NCBI GenBank assembly: GCA_937894055.1
Contig: CALDHQ010000188.1
Location: 1-14,056 of the forward strand
Direction of reading: 5' to 3'
DNA from: an uncultured Polymorphobacter sp.
Lineage (GTDB): Bacteria > Pseudomonadota > Alphaproteobacteria > Sphingomonadales > Sphingomonadaceae
DNA length: 14,056 nucleotides
Shown piece by piece: positions 7,462 to 14,056 of this stretch. The notes beneath the pieces are model-generated. The model worked only from the letters and a program-made list of their open reading frames with translations. It did no database searches and had not been told where the DNA came from. Numbering within the stretch: position 1 is the first letter of the stretch; each line of letters opens with the position of its first letter. The translations under genes were made by a program, and so were the position numbers.

Positions 7462-8574
7462 ATGAGCGAAGCGACGGAATCGGACATGGCGCCCGACACG
7501 GCCGCCGGACAACCCGATCCGGTGCGGCGCTGGACCTATATCGTCGCCGGCCTGCTGCTGGCGCTGCTCGCCTATAACATTGCCGCCGACCGGCTGGCGC
7601 CGATCACCTATCAGACGACCGCCGAAACGCTGGTCGTGCCAGTGACGCCGCAGGTCAGCGGCGAAATCCTTGCCGTGCCGGTCACCGACAACAGCCGTGT
7701 CGCCAAGGGCCAGCTGCTCGCCCGCATCGACCCGACCAACTACCGCATCGCGCTCGAAAGCGCGCGTGCGTCCTATGGCGCAGCACAGCAGTCGGTCGGT
7801 GCCGCCGCCGCTGCGGTCGACTCGGCGCGCGCCGTGCTGACCTCGCGCAAGGCGCAGCTGGTCGAGGCGCAACAGGACAATGACCGCACCGCCAAGCTGC
7901 TCGAAGTCGGCTATGCGACGCGCGCCAAGCTCGAGGCGACAATGGCCAAGCTGGCCTCGGCCGAAGCCGGCGTCGTCCAGGCCGAAGCGCAACTCGCGGG
8001 CGCGCTGCAGCAGCTCGGCCCGACGGGCAGCGCCAACCCGCAGCTGCGCGCTGCGGTTGCGGCGGTCGACAGCGCCCGCGCCAACCTCGAATGGACCAAG
8101 GTCACCGCACCGGTCGACGGCTATATCTCGAACCTGCAGATCGGCCACGGTTCCTATGCCAAGGCCGGTACGCCGCTGATCAGCCTGATCGATGTCAGCC
8201 GCGCCGGGCTGATCGGCTATTTCACCGAAAACCAGATCGGCAATGTCCGGCTCGGCGACCGCGTGCTGATCGCGCTCGACATGTTCCCCGGCAAACTGTT
8301 CACCGGCAAGGTTGTCGGGCTCGGTGGTGGTATCTCGACGCCGAACCAGAGCGCGCCGACAGGGTCGCTGGTGCAGGCACCCAATTCGAGCTGGCTCAAC
8401 AGCTCGCAGCGCCTGCCGATCCGCATCGCCTTTGATCCGTCGGGCCAGGTCCCGCCCGGGCTGCGGCTCGGCTCGCAGGCCAGCGTCATGGTCGAAACCG
8501 GCAACGCAGGCTTTATGAAGACGCTCAACCGCTGGGTGCTGACGCTGCGCTCTTATTTGTCCTATGTCAGCTGA
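7462..8574 (+). CDS. HlyD-family membrane fusion protein (EmrA/AaeA type)
   Basis: Periplasmic adaptor of an efflux pump, 370 aa. Residues 24-42 are a single N-terminal membrane anchor (WTYIVAGLLLALLAYNIAA). A first half-lipoyl segment follows (VTPQVSGEILAVPVTDNSRVAKGQLLARIDP, about 61-91). A long Ala/Gln/Lys-rich alpha-hairpin spans about 95-205. The second half-lipoyl segment has WTKVTAPVDGYISNLQIGHGSYAKAG, and beta-barrel and membrane-proximal segments follow. The ATG at 7462 has AGGGG 6 bases upstream; the longer open frame to 7111 would run through marC antisense and is rejected. It overlaps the next gene by 11 bases. No outer-membrane TolC-type gene is in the window, so the pump probably uses one encoded elsewhere. 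Substrate unknown; the pairing suggests small, possibly aromatic, organic acids. Confidence 0.9.
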   Translation: MSEATESDMAPDTAAGQPDPVRRWTYIVAGLLLALLAYNIAADRLAPITYQTTAETLVVPVTPQVSGEILAVPVTDNSRVAKGQLLARIDPTNYRIALESARASYGAAQQSVGAAAAAVDSARAVLTSRKAQLVEAQQDNDRTAKLLEVGYATRAKLEATMAKLASAEAGVVQAEAQLAGALQQLGPTGSANPQLRAAVAAVDSARANLEWTKVTAPVDGYISNLQIGHGSYAKAGTPLISLIDVSRAGLIGYFTENQIGNVRLGDRVLIALDMFPGKLFTGKVVGLGGGISTPNQSAPTGSLVQAPNSSWLNSSQRLPIRIAFDPSGQVPPGLRLGSQASVMVETGNAGFMKTLNRWVLTLRSYLSYVS

Positions 8575-9601
8575 CGCCGCCGGACGACTGTCCGCTGACG
8601 CCGAATGGGCGCGCAGCGGCCCGCGCGTGCTGCGCACGGCGTTCGCCGTCGCGGTGGCGATGTGGCTGGCCTATTGGCTCAAGCTGCCGATCGGCTACAT
8701 CGCGCCGGTGCTGGTGATCACCGCGCTCGGCGGGCTGCTCGATAGATTCACGATTCGGACCGCGGTGCTGATGGTGGTGCTGGTCGCTGTCGTCGCGCAG
8801 GCGCTGACCTTGCTGCTGACGCCAGTGCTTGGCAATCGCCCGGCGTATCTGACGATCGTCGGGGTGGCGCTGTTCTTCGCCTACCGGCTGCAGGCGCATC
8901 CGAAGCTGGCGCCGGTGGTGGCGCTGACGCTGCCGTTGCTGGTGATGTTCGGGCCGCTGGTGCCGCTGTCGGCGGGCTTTGCGCAGGGCATGGCGGTGCT
9001 GCTGATGCTGCTCGCCGGCTGCGCGGTGACCGGCGTCATTCTGGCATGGCTGGTCTTCCCCGGCCCTGCCGCCGCCGCGAGTTCCGCCATCCCTGCCGCG
9101 CCGCGCTCGGCGATCGACAGCGCCGTCAGCGCCGCGATCCTCGTGCTGCTGATCGCGCTGACGCTGCGGTTCGACGCCCAAAGCGCGCTGCGGCTGCTGA
9201 TGATCGCCAGCACCGTGCTCGCCGCGGTCGATCCGCGCGCCGGCATCAAGACCGCAGGCATGACGATGGCCGCCACCGCTGCGGGTGTCGCCGGCGCGTT
9301 CTTCATCCGCAACGTCACCTTCATCGTCCAGACGCCGCTGATGGCGGGGCTGATGGCGGCGCTGATCGTGCTCGGCGTCGGCCGCCGGCTGACCAATCCG
9401 GTGACGGCGCAGACCGCCTCGGCCGGGCTGGTGTCGCTATTCGTGCTGATCGGTGGCAGCGGCAGCGTCGATGACAAGAAGCTGGTGGTGTTCCTGCTCT
9501 ACACGCTCGGCGGCATCGCGATTGCCATCGGCCTGCGCCATACCTTGCTCTGGCATCTCGACCGCAATGCCCGGCTGGCGCTGGCACCACGCATCCCCTA
9601 A
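8564..9601 (+). CDS. DUF2955/FUSC-like inner-membrane exporter subunit
   Basis: A 345-aa membrane protein built of two hydrophobic blocks of about five helices each (about 22-170 and 185-335), joined by an Ala/Pro-rich linker (FPGPAAAASSAIPAAPRS). This two-block layout and the pairing with a HlyD-type adaptor match the DUF2955 branch of the aromatic-acid exporter/FUSC group. It lacks the large cytosolic domain found in full AaeB proteins of over 600 aa. Motifs such as VDPRAGIKTAG and RRLTNPVTAQTASAG resemble the group. The ATG at 8564 lies inside the end of the adaptor gene, with no Shine-Dalgarno of its own, so translation is likely coupled to the adaptor. Function as export partner is inferred from context. 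Confidence 0.8.
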   Translation: MSADAAGRLSADAEWARSGPRVLRTAFAVAVAMWLAYWLKLPIGYIAPVLVITALGGLLDRFTIRTAVLMVVLVAVVAQALTLLLTPVLGNRPAYLTIVGVALFFAYRLQAHPKLAPVVALTLPLLVMFGPLVPLSAGFAQGMAVLLMLLAGCAVTGVILAWLVFPGPAAAASSAIPAAPRSAIDSAVSAAILVLLIALTLRFDAQSALRLLMIASTVLAAVDPRAGIKTAGMTMAATAAGVAGAFFIRNVTFIVQTPLMAGLMAALIVLGVGRRLTNPVTAQTASAGLVSLFVLIGGSGSVDDKKLVVFLLYTLGGIAIAIGLRHTLLWHLDRNARLALAPRIP

Positions 9602-9610
9602 GCACATCGC

Positions 9611-10888
9611 ATGCACCGCCACCACGCGCCCGATGCACCCGCCAAGCCCAAGCCCAGCCTGTGGTCACGGCTCGGTCCGGGCCTTGTCACCGGTGCCGCC
9701 GATGATGACCCCAGCGGCATCGCCACGCACAGCCAGATCGGCGCGGCGTTCGGCTATGGCATGGCGTGGACGATGCTGTTCAGCTTCCCGCTGATGAGCA
9801 TCATCCAGGGCGTCGCCGCCGGCATCGGCAGCGTGACGGGGCGCGGCATCGCGCAGAACCTCAAGCTGCACTACCCCAAGGCGCTGCTGTACTTCATCGT
9901 GCTGCTGCTGATTATCGCCAACACCATCAACCTCGGCGCCGACCTTGGCGCGATGGGCGCCGCGCTCGGGCTGCTGATCGGCGGCCCCGAATGGCTGTAC
10001 ACCATCGGCTTCGGGCTGCTGTGCGTCGCGATCGAGGTGCTGGTGCCCTACCAGCGCTACGCCGGGCTGCTCAAATGGGCGACGCTGTCGCTGTTCGCCT
10101 ATGTCGCGGTGGTGATGGTCGCCGGCATCCCGTGGAGCAAGGCGCTGCTGTCGCTGCTGGTGCCCAGCTTCAGCTTCGACAAGGCGCACACGATGGCGAT
10201 GGTCGCCATCCTCGGCACGACGATCAGCCCCTATCTGTTTTTCTGGCAGGCCGCGCAGGAAGTCGAGGAAGGCCGCCGCCGCCACATCAAGCCGCTGATG
10301 ACCGCGCCTTACCGTGCCAAGCACGAATTCGAACGCATCCGCCTCGACACGCTGATCGGCATGGCGGTGTCGAGCCTTGTCGGCATCGCCATCATCTTCG
10401 CCACCGCCGCAACCTTGCACGCCAATGGCATCACCCAGATCGAAACCTCGGCGCAGGCAGCGCAAGCGCTACTGCCGATCGCCGGCGAGTTCGCCTTCGC
10501 GCTGTTCGCGCTCGGCATCATCGGCACCGGGCTGCTCGCGGTGCCGGTGCTCGCGGGTGCGGCCGCCTATGCCGTCAGCGAAGTCTTCGGCTGGACCGAA
10601 AGCTTGGAGGCCCGCCCCAGCGAAGCGCGCGCCTTCTACACCACCATTGCGGTCGCCACGCTCGGCGGCGTCGCCCTCACCTTCATCGGCCTCAACGCCG
10701 TGCGCGCGCTATACTGGGCCGCCGTCGTCAACGGCGTGCTCGCCGCGCCCGTCATGGCAGTGATGATGCTGATCGCCCGCAACAAGGCGGCGATGGGCGG
10801 CATGGTGCTGTCACGCGGCCTGACCATCGGCGGCTGGCTGGCGACTGCCGTGATGGCGACGGCTTCGGTGCTGTTTTTCGTGATTTGA
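9611..10888 (+). CDS. Nramp (SLC11)-fold transporter with non-canonical metal site
   Basis: A 425-aa inner-membrane protein with about 11 helices and the Nramp fold: LGPGLVTGAADDDPSG in helix 1, helix 6 LGTTISPYLFFWQAAQE. In classical Mn/Fe Nramps helix 1 reads DPGN and helix 6 has an Ala-x-x-Met-Pro-His metal site. Here they read D33-P-S-G36 and T203-x-x-S206-P-Y208, so Asn, Ala, Met and His are all replaced. Helix 3, which carries Asp and Glu of the proton path (DLAEFxG), reads N107-LGADLG. This fits divergent SLC11 relatives such as the NRMT magnesium-transporter clade better than mntH. The N terminus is His-rich (MHRHH). It starts 9 bases after the upstream stop, with no strong Shine-Dalgarno, so it probably belongs to the exporter operon. 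Substrate is not known. Confidence 0.85.
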   Translation: MHRHHAPDAPAKPKPSLWSRLGPGLVTGAADDDPSGIATHSQIGAAFGYGMAWTMLFSFPLMSIIQGVAAGIGSVTGRGIAQNLKLHYPKALLYFIVLLLIIANTINLGADLGAMGAALGLLIGGPEWLYTIGFGLLCVAIEVLVPYQRYAGLLKWATLSLFAYVAVVMVAGIPWSKALLSLLVPSFSFDKAHTMAMVAILGTTISPYLFFWQAAQEVEEGRRRHIKPLMTAPYRAKHEFERIRLDTLIGMAVSSLVGIAIIFATAATLHANGITQIETSAQAAQALLPIAGEFAFALFALGIIGTGLLAVPVLAGAAAYAVSEVFGWTESLEARPSEARAFYTTIAVATLGGVALTFIGLNAVRALYWAAVVNGVLAAPVMAVMMLIARNKAAMGGMVLSRGLTIGGWLATAVMATASVLFFVI

Positions 10889-10900
10889 TGGCGGGACGAA

Positions 10901-10936
10901 AGGGCCTCCGGCGGGCAGGCCTGAGGCCTGCACCCG
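10901..10936 (+). repeat. REP-like repeat family C, copy 1, 3' of the Nramp gene
   Basis: A 36-base unit: constant left part AGGGCCTCCGGCGG, then a perfect 8-bp palindrome around G10923 (GCAGGCCT/AGGCCTGC, 10915-10931), then ACCCG. It begins 12 bases after the Nramp stop. A second copy in the opposite direction is at 11601-11638. It may act as a 3' stem-loop on the transporter mRNA; no T run follows. Positions 10937-10965 hold nothing I recognise. Confidence 0.7.
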
Positions 10937-10965
10937 ATAGTTGGGAAATGGCCGGAATGGGTCGT

Positions 10966-11520
10966 TCAAGGTGACGGCACGTTGACCCGGAGCCAGTCGG
11001 CAATCTCGTTGGCGCACTGGGCAGGTGCCGTCCGCGAGTTGTCTATGGTGCAGCGGTAATCGGCGCCATCATCGAACAAGCGGCGCGTTTTTCTCAGATT
11101 GTCGATAGCCTGCATGTCGCGGGTTTTCTGCCTGGCGCGGCGCTCGATCGCAACGATACGACGGGCCTGTTCGGCGGGATCGCAATTCAGCATGATGGAT
11201 ACCAGCGGCGTGCCTCGGGCCGCGGCGAGACGGCGAATGGCCTGCCAATGTTCGTGTGCGAAGTCGCTCGGGCCACCCGTTGCGATCACATTTGTGAGGA
11301 TGACCGAAATGCCCGGTTCCAGCGCCAGCACCTGTTTGAAGGCAATATCTCTGACAGCCCGCGCGGCGTCGTAATAGGCGGGCGTGCCATAGTCGGTCAA
11401 AGCGATGGCAACGTTGAAAATGGAATGATTGTCCAGCAGGCGCGCATTGATTCGATCGGCAAGCTCCAAGGCGACTGTGAGCTTGCCCGTGCCTGGCCAT
11501 CCATTAATGCTGATAATCAT
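10966..11520 (-). CDS. P-loop NTPase, small-molecule kinase-like (AAA_33 type)
   Basis: A 184-aa soluble protein with an N-terminal Walker A, N6-G7-W-P-G-T-G-K13-L14-T15. The residue after the lysine is Leu rather than Ser/Thr, with Thr next; I believe this GKLT form recurs in this kinase-like group, from general memory. After the P-loop comes a LLDNHSIFN segment, a mid-strand ISVILTNVIATGG and a LVSIMLNCDP strand. A basic lid-like part follows (RRIVAIERRARQKTRD), as in nucleotide and antibiotic phosphotransferase-like kinases. The substrate cannot be told. An in-frame TGA directly before the ATG at 11520 rules out a longer N terminus. The Shine-Dalgarno is weak. Base composition is lower in GC than its neighbours (31 of 60 in 11401-11460), and the gene stands alone between two copies of one repeat, which hints at acquisition. 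Confidence 0.75.
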   Translation of the reverse strand: MIISINGWPGTGKLTVALELADRINARLLDNHSIFNVAIALTDYGTPAYYDAARAVRDIAFKQVLALEPGISVILTNVIATGGPSDFAHEHWQAIRRLAAARGTPLVSIMLNCDPAEQARRIVAIERRARQKTRDMQAIDNLRKTRRLFDDGADYRCTIDNSRTAPAQCANEIADWLRVNVPSP

Positions 11521-11570
11521 TCATAGACGCCCGCAACTTTGCGACCCCAAATCATTCTGCTGGCCGCCAT
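11517..11570 (-). CDS. Possible 17-codon leader ORF before the kinase-like gene
   Basis: An ATG at 11570 opens a 17-codon frame (MAASRMIWGRKVAGVYE) whose TGA overlaps the kinase ATG as ATGA. Such an overlap would allow translational coupling and could compensate for the kinase gene's weak ribosome site. AGAAG lies 4 bases upstream of the small ORF. An in-frame TAG sits just upstream, so it cannot be part of a longer gene. Short ORFs like this also arise by chance. Confidence 0.2.
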   Translation of the reverse strand: MAASRMIWGRKVAGVYE

Positions 11571-11600
11571 TGGCTTCTACACGAACATGGCAAATTCAAC

Positions 11601-11638
11601 CGGGTGCAGGGGTGCCACCCCTGCCCGCCGGAGGCCCT
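11601..11638 (-). repeat. REP-like repeat family C, copy 2, 3' of the DUF2855 gene
   Basis: On the minus strand this 38-base unit has the same left part as copy 1 (AGGGCCTCCGGCGG) and the same right end (CCTGCACCCG). Its core is a 9-bp palindrome, GCAGGGGTG/CACCCCTGC, around position 11615. The stem sequence differs from copy 1 on both arms while pairing is kept. Its first bases overlap the TAG stop codon of the DUF2855 gene. No T run follows. Confidence 0.7.
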
Positions 11639-12713
11639 ATGCGTCGAGCAGCGTCAAGATCACACCCTGCTTCGGCGAAGCCCGTCCCTCGAGCAAATCA
11701 CGGTAGTGCTTTTCGGCCGAAGCCGCGCCGCGGTCGCGGACGATTTCGAGCCAGCCTTCAGTGGAGTCGAGGAAGCTTTCCCACGCCGCCGTCAGCCGGC
11801 TGTCGAAGCCGCCCGGGCCCCATTCGGCAATGCGCTGCGCCAGAACGCTGGGCGCGAAGAACATTTCGGGCTTCGGGCCGGGCAAGTCGCCGCCGCCGCC
11901 GCGCGGCGAATCCCAGTCGGTGGCGCCGATCATCAAGCTGGTGGCGAGCGCATCGCCGAAGTGGCGGTGGACGCGGGCGCGCGTGGCCTCGTTGCCGGCG
12001 AAATCGACGAAGGCGCTGCGCGCTGAGGGGTCGAGCGTTTCGATCGCGTCATAGCTGACGACGCTGTCATAGACGCCGGTGTGCATGACGAAATCGGCGT
12101 TGGCGCCCGATGTCAGCCCGACGACCTTGACGCCGCCGCGCACCTTGAGCGCCTGTGCCAGCCCGATCGCGGTCTTTGATGACGCGCTCGACAGCAGCAC
12201 CTGGGTGACGCCGGGCGCGACTTCGGGGAGATAGTCGTCGATCAGGAACGAGGTGATGTAGAGCCCGCGGAACAGCGCGTAGCGCGCGTCGTCGGCGACA
12301 GTCGCGGTCTTGGCTCGGGTATAGCCGTTGTACGCCGATGCCAGCCCGGCGCGATGTTCGGCGATGTCGCTGAAGCTGTCGGGGCGCTGCTTGCCCGGGG
12401 TCAGGATGGCGTGGCTCGCCATCGGCCAATAGCCGTAATAGCGGTCGCCGGGCGCGAAGCCGAGCGCGCGCGATTCGACCACGGTGGCGAAGCCCCAGAC
12501 CGGAATGATGCCCCAGCCGTCGGGCGCCGGGTAGAAGTTCCAGTATTTCATCGCCTCGCCGAACGCGCCGTAGGTGATGTTGTTCGATGTCAGCGCGAAG
12601 GCGTCGATGGCGAAGCGCACCTGGCCCTCGGCGGGTTCGGCGAAGGTGTGCGCGACTTCGGTCTTGCGCAGGTCCTGGCGGCGGACGCGGAACTCGGTGG
12701 TGGTGTTGGTCAC
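11637..12713 (-). CDS. DUF2855 family protein (MDR/alcohol-dehydrogenase-like fold)
   Basis: A 358-aa soluble protein of the DUF2855 family, function unknown. The N-terminal half has a GroES-like look: FALTSNNITYGAFGEAMKYW and IIPVWGFATVVES. The second half carries a Rossmann-like stretch, TQVLLSSASSKTAIGLAQAL followed by VKVVGLTSGANADFV and YDSVVSYDAI. This pattern is like quinone oxidoreductases of the medium-chain dehydrogenase superfamily, but the usual AxxGxxG loop is replaced by SSASSKTA and no zinc-binding cysteines are seen. The start is a GTG at 12713 with GGAG 10 bases upstream; the next in-frame Met is about 55 codons in, too far. It is divergent from the M28 peptidase gene. Some relatives are annotated as quinone reductase-like, but no substrate is assigned. 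Confidence 0.85.
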   Translation of the reverse strand: MTNTTTEFRVRRQDLRKTEVAHTFAEPAEGQVRFAIDAFALTSNNITYGAFGEAMKYWNFYPAPDGWGIIPVWGFATVVESRALGFAPGDRYYGYWPMASHAILTPGKQRPDSFSDIAEHRAGLASAYNGYTRAKTATVADDARYALFRGLYITSFLIDDYLPEVAPGVTQVLLSSASSKTAIGLAQALKVRGGVKVVGLTSGANADFVMHTGVYDSVVSYDAIETLDPSARSAFVDFAGNEATRARVHRHFGDALATSLMIGATDWDSPRGGGGDLPGPKPEMFFAPSVLAQRIAEWGPGGFDSRLTAAWESFLDSTEGWLEIVRDRGAASAEKHYRDLLEGRASPKQGVILTLLDA

Positions 12714-12770
12714 GGCGGTCGACTCCGGTCAATGGGCTGAACAGCGTTTTGCGGATGAATGAAGCCGCTG

Positions 12771-12784
12771 GCAAGCGGGCTTGC
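12771..12784. promoter_or_regulatory. Small palindrome in the DUF2855/M28 divergent gap
   Basis: GCAAGC (12771-12776) and GCTTGC (12779-12784) form a perfect 6-bp inverted repeat around GG, about midway in the 123-base divergent region. It could be an operator or a leader hairpin. I see no clear -35/-10 pair for either gene. Confidence 0.25.
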
Positions 12785-12836
12785 ATCGCGGGGCGCGCGC
12801 CGCCACGGTAAGTCCAACGGGGCAGGAGACAATGGA

Positions 12837-14005
12837 ATGCGCAAGCACGTGCTGATGGTGGCGTTGACGCTGGCGGGTGCCACGGTATCGGCCGAACCGG
12901 CAGCGCCACCGACGATTGCCACGCAGCCACTGCTCAAGTCGGTCGCCGCCGATGTGTCGGAGGCCGAGTTGCGCAAGTCGCTGACCGCGCTGGTCGGTTT
13001 CGGCACGCGCCATTCGCTGTCGGATACGACGTCACCAACGCGCGGCATCGGCGCGGCGCGGCGCTGGACGGCGGGACGCTTTGCCGATTTCTCGAAAGCA
13101 TGCGGCGGTTGCCTGACCGTGGCGACACCCGCCGAAACCTTCACCGGCAAGCGCATCCCGACCAGCGTCGAAATCGTCGACGTGCTCGCCGTCCAGCGCG
13201 GCACCGGCGACCCGAGCCGCGTCATCATCATGTCGGGCCACATCGATTCGCGCGTCAGCGATCCGCTGAACGCCACCAGCGACGCGCCCGGCGCCAATGA
13301 CGACGGGTCGGGCACCGCCGCGGTCATCGAAGCGGCGCGCGTGCTGTCGCGGCACAAGTTCGACGCCACCATCGTCTATGCGGTGCTGTCGGGCGAGGAA
13401 CAGGGACTGCTCGGCGGCAAGCTGCTGGCGAAATACGCCAAGGCGCAGGGCTGGAAGGTCGAAGCCGTGCTCAACAACGACATCATCGGCAATTCGACCG
13501 GCAGCAGCGGCGTCAAGGACGCGACGCACGTGCGGGTTTTCTCCGAAGGCACCAAGGCCGTCGAAACCCCCGAGCAGGCGAACGCGCGGCGCTACAACGG
13601 CGGCGAAGTCGACAGCCCGGCGCGCAATCTGGCGCGCTTCATCGACGGGCTGGCCGAGCGCTATCTGGCGCCGTTCGACGTGACGATGGTCTATCGCACC
13701 GACCGCTACGCGCGCGGCGGCGACCAGGTGCCGATGCTCGAGGCCGGGTTCCCGGCGGTGCGGCTGACCGAAATGCAGGAACATTACGACCGCCAGCACC
13801 AGGACCTGCGCACCGAAAACGGCCGCGTCTATGGCGACCTACTGAGCGGCGTCGATTTCACCTATCTCGCCAACGTCACGCGGCTCAATGTCGTGGCGAT
13901 TGCCGCGCTGGCGTCCGCCCCGCCGCCGCCCGACACGGTGACCATCGAAGGCTCGGTGTCGCCCGATACCAAGGTCAGCTGGTCGGCGGTGCCGGGTGCG
14001 GCGTC
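12837..14005 (+). CDS. M28 family zinc metallopeptidase, secreted, 3' truncated
   Basis: Periplasmic or secreted aminopeptidase-type enzyme. Residues 1-19 are a signal peptide (MRKHVLMVALTL...ATVSA). The co-catalytic di-zinc set of family M28 is present: H135 and D137 in MSGHIDSR, D155 in GANDDGSG, E187-E188 in LSGEEQGLLG, D215 in NNDIIG and H321 in the stretch TEMQEHYDRQHQDL. After about residue 365 a Pro-rich linker (APPPPDTVTIEG) leads into a likely fibronectin-like C-terminal domain, as in several secreted M28 enzymes. The ATG at 12837 has AGGAG 8 bases upstream; the ATG at 12832 is in another frame and stops quickly. Genuine sequence ends at 14005; 389 codons are seen and no stop is reached. 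Codons read past that point come from adapter and are not part of the protein. Confidence 0.92.
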
Positions 14006-14056
14006 AGATCGGAAGAGCACACGTCTGAACTCCAGTCACGCCAATGTATCTCGTAT
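14006..14056 (+). other. Illumina TruSeq adapter with index (assembly artefact)
   Basis: From 14006 the sequence reads AGATCGGAAGAGCACACGTC and continues through 14039 exactly as the TruSeq read-1 3' adapter. It is followed by an 8-base index, GCCAATGT (14040-14047), and ATCTCGTAT, the start of the P7-side constant region. This is library sequence left on a contig end, not biology. Confidence 0.99.

Noticed and set aside
7093..8637. 514-codon minus-strand open frame opposite the HlyD-type gene
   Set aside because: Arg/His/Asp/Gln-rich with no motif, typical antisense shadow; it also crosses into marC. The plus-strand adaptor is convincing.
9766..10974. 402-codon plus-strand open frame inside the Nramp gene
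   Set aside because: Highly basic low-complexity shadow frame; the Nramp frame has the right helices and motifs.
12067..12930. 287-codon minus-strand frame overlapping DUF2855 and the M28 start
   Set aside because: Arg-rich shadow in another frame, crossing the divergent promoter region.
13032..13799. 255-codon minus-strand frame opposite the M28 peptidase
   Set aside because: The plus strand encodes the complete M28 zinc-ligand set, so this is its antisense shadow.
14004..14056. Apparent continuation of the M28 reading frame to the end of the window
   Set aside because: These codons are adapter sequence.

Overview
The window is about 14.0 kb of GC-rich, densely coded bacterial chromosome. 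Family content and codon use suggest an alphaproteobacterium, most likely a sphingomonad (Sphingomonadales); this is an inference from protein style and repeat types, not a marker gene. It appears to be a complete assembly contig. It begins exactly at the edge of a dispersed inverted repeat, and its last 51 bases (14006-14056) are Illumina TruSeq adapter with index, not genome. I see no rRNA, tRNA, CRISPR array, transposase or phage gene.

Layout. 1-214: an inverted pair of REP-like units, then a long stem-loop behind an MFS transporter (minus strand, to about 1459). 1460-1555: divergent promoter region. 1556-2818: secreted membrane dipeptidase (M19, plus strand). 2849-3771: periplasmic OmpA-domain protein (minus) with its own terminator and a candidate promoter. 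3796-6510: a three-gene minus-strand operon of patatin-like phospholipase, acetoacetate decarboxylase and 3-hydroxybutyrate dehydrogenase, i.e. ketone-body/poly-hydroxybutyrate metabolism. 6635-6706: a 27-bp-arm inverted repeat. 6729-7367: MarC-family membrane protein (minus).

7462-10888: a plus-strand run of HlyD-type membrane fusion protein, DUF2955/FUSC-type inner-membrane exporter (11-base overlap) and a non-canonical Nramp-fold transporter (9-base gap). 10966-11520: a lone P-loop kinase-like gene of lower GC, bracketed by two inverted copies of one REP-like repeat. 11637-12713: DUF2855 protein (minus). 12837-14005: M28 metallopeptidase (plus), cut off by the contig end.

The genes work in small units: one operon turns acetoacetate/3-hydroxybutyrate over, one probable operon combines export and metal transport, and two secreted metallopeptidases serve peptide scavenging. 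I found no clear new multi-gene system. The best leads are the Nramp homologue, whose metal-binding and proton-relay residues are all substituted, and three REP-like repeat families, one showing compensatory stem changes and a fixed position just 3' of two genes.
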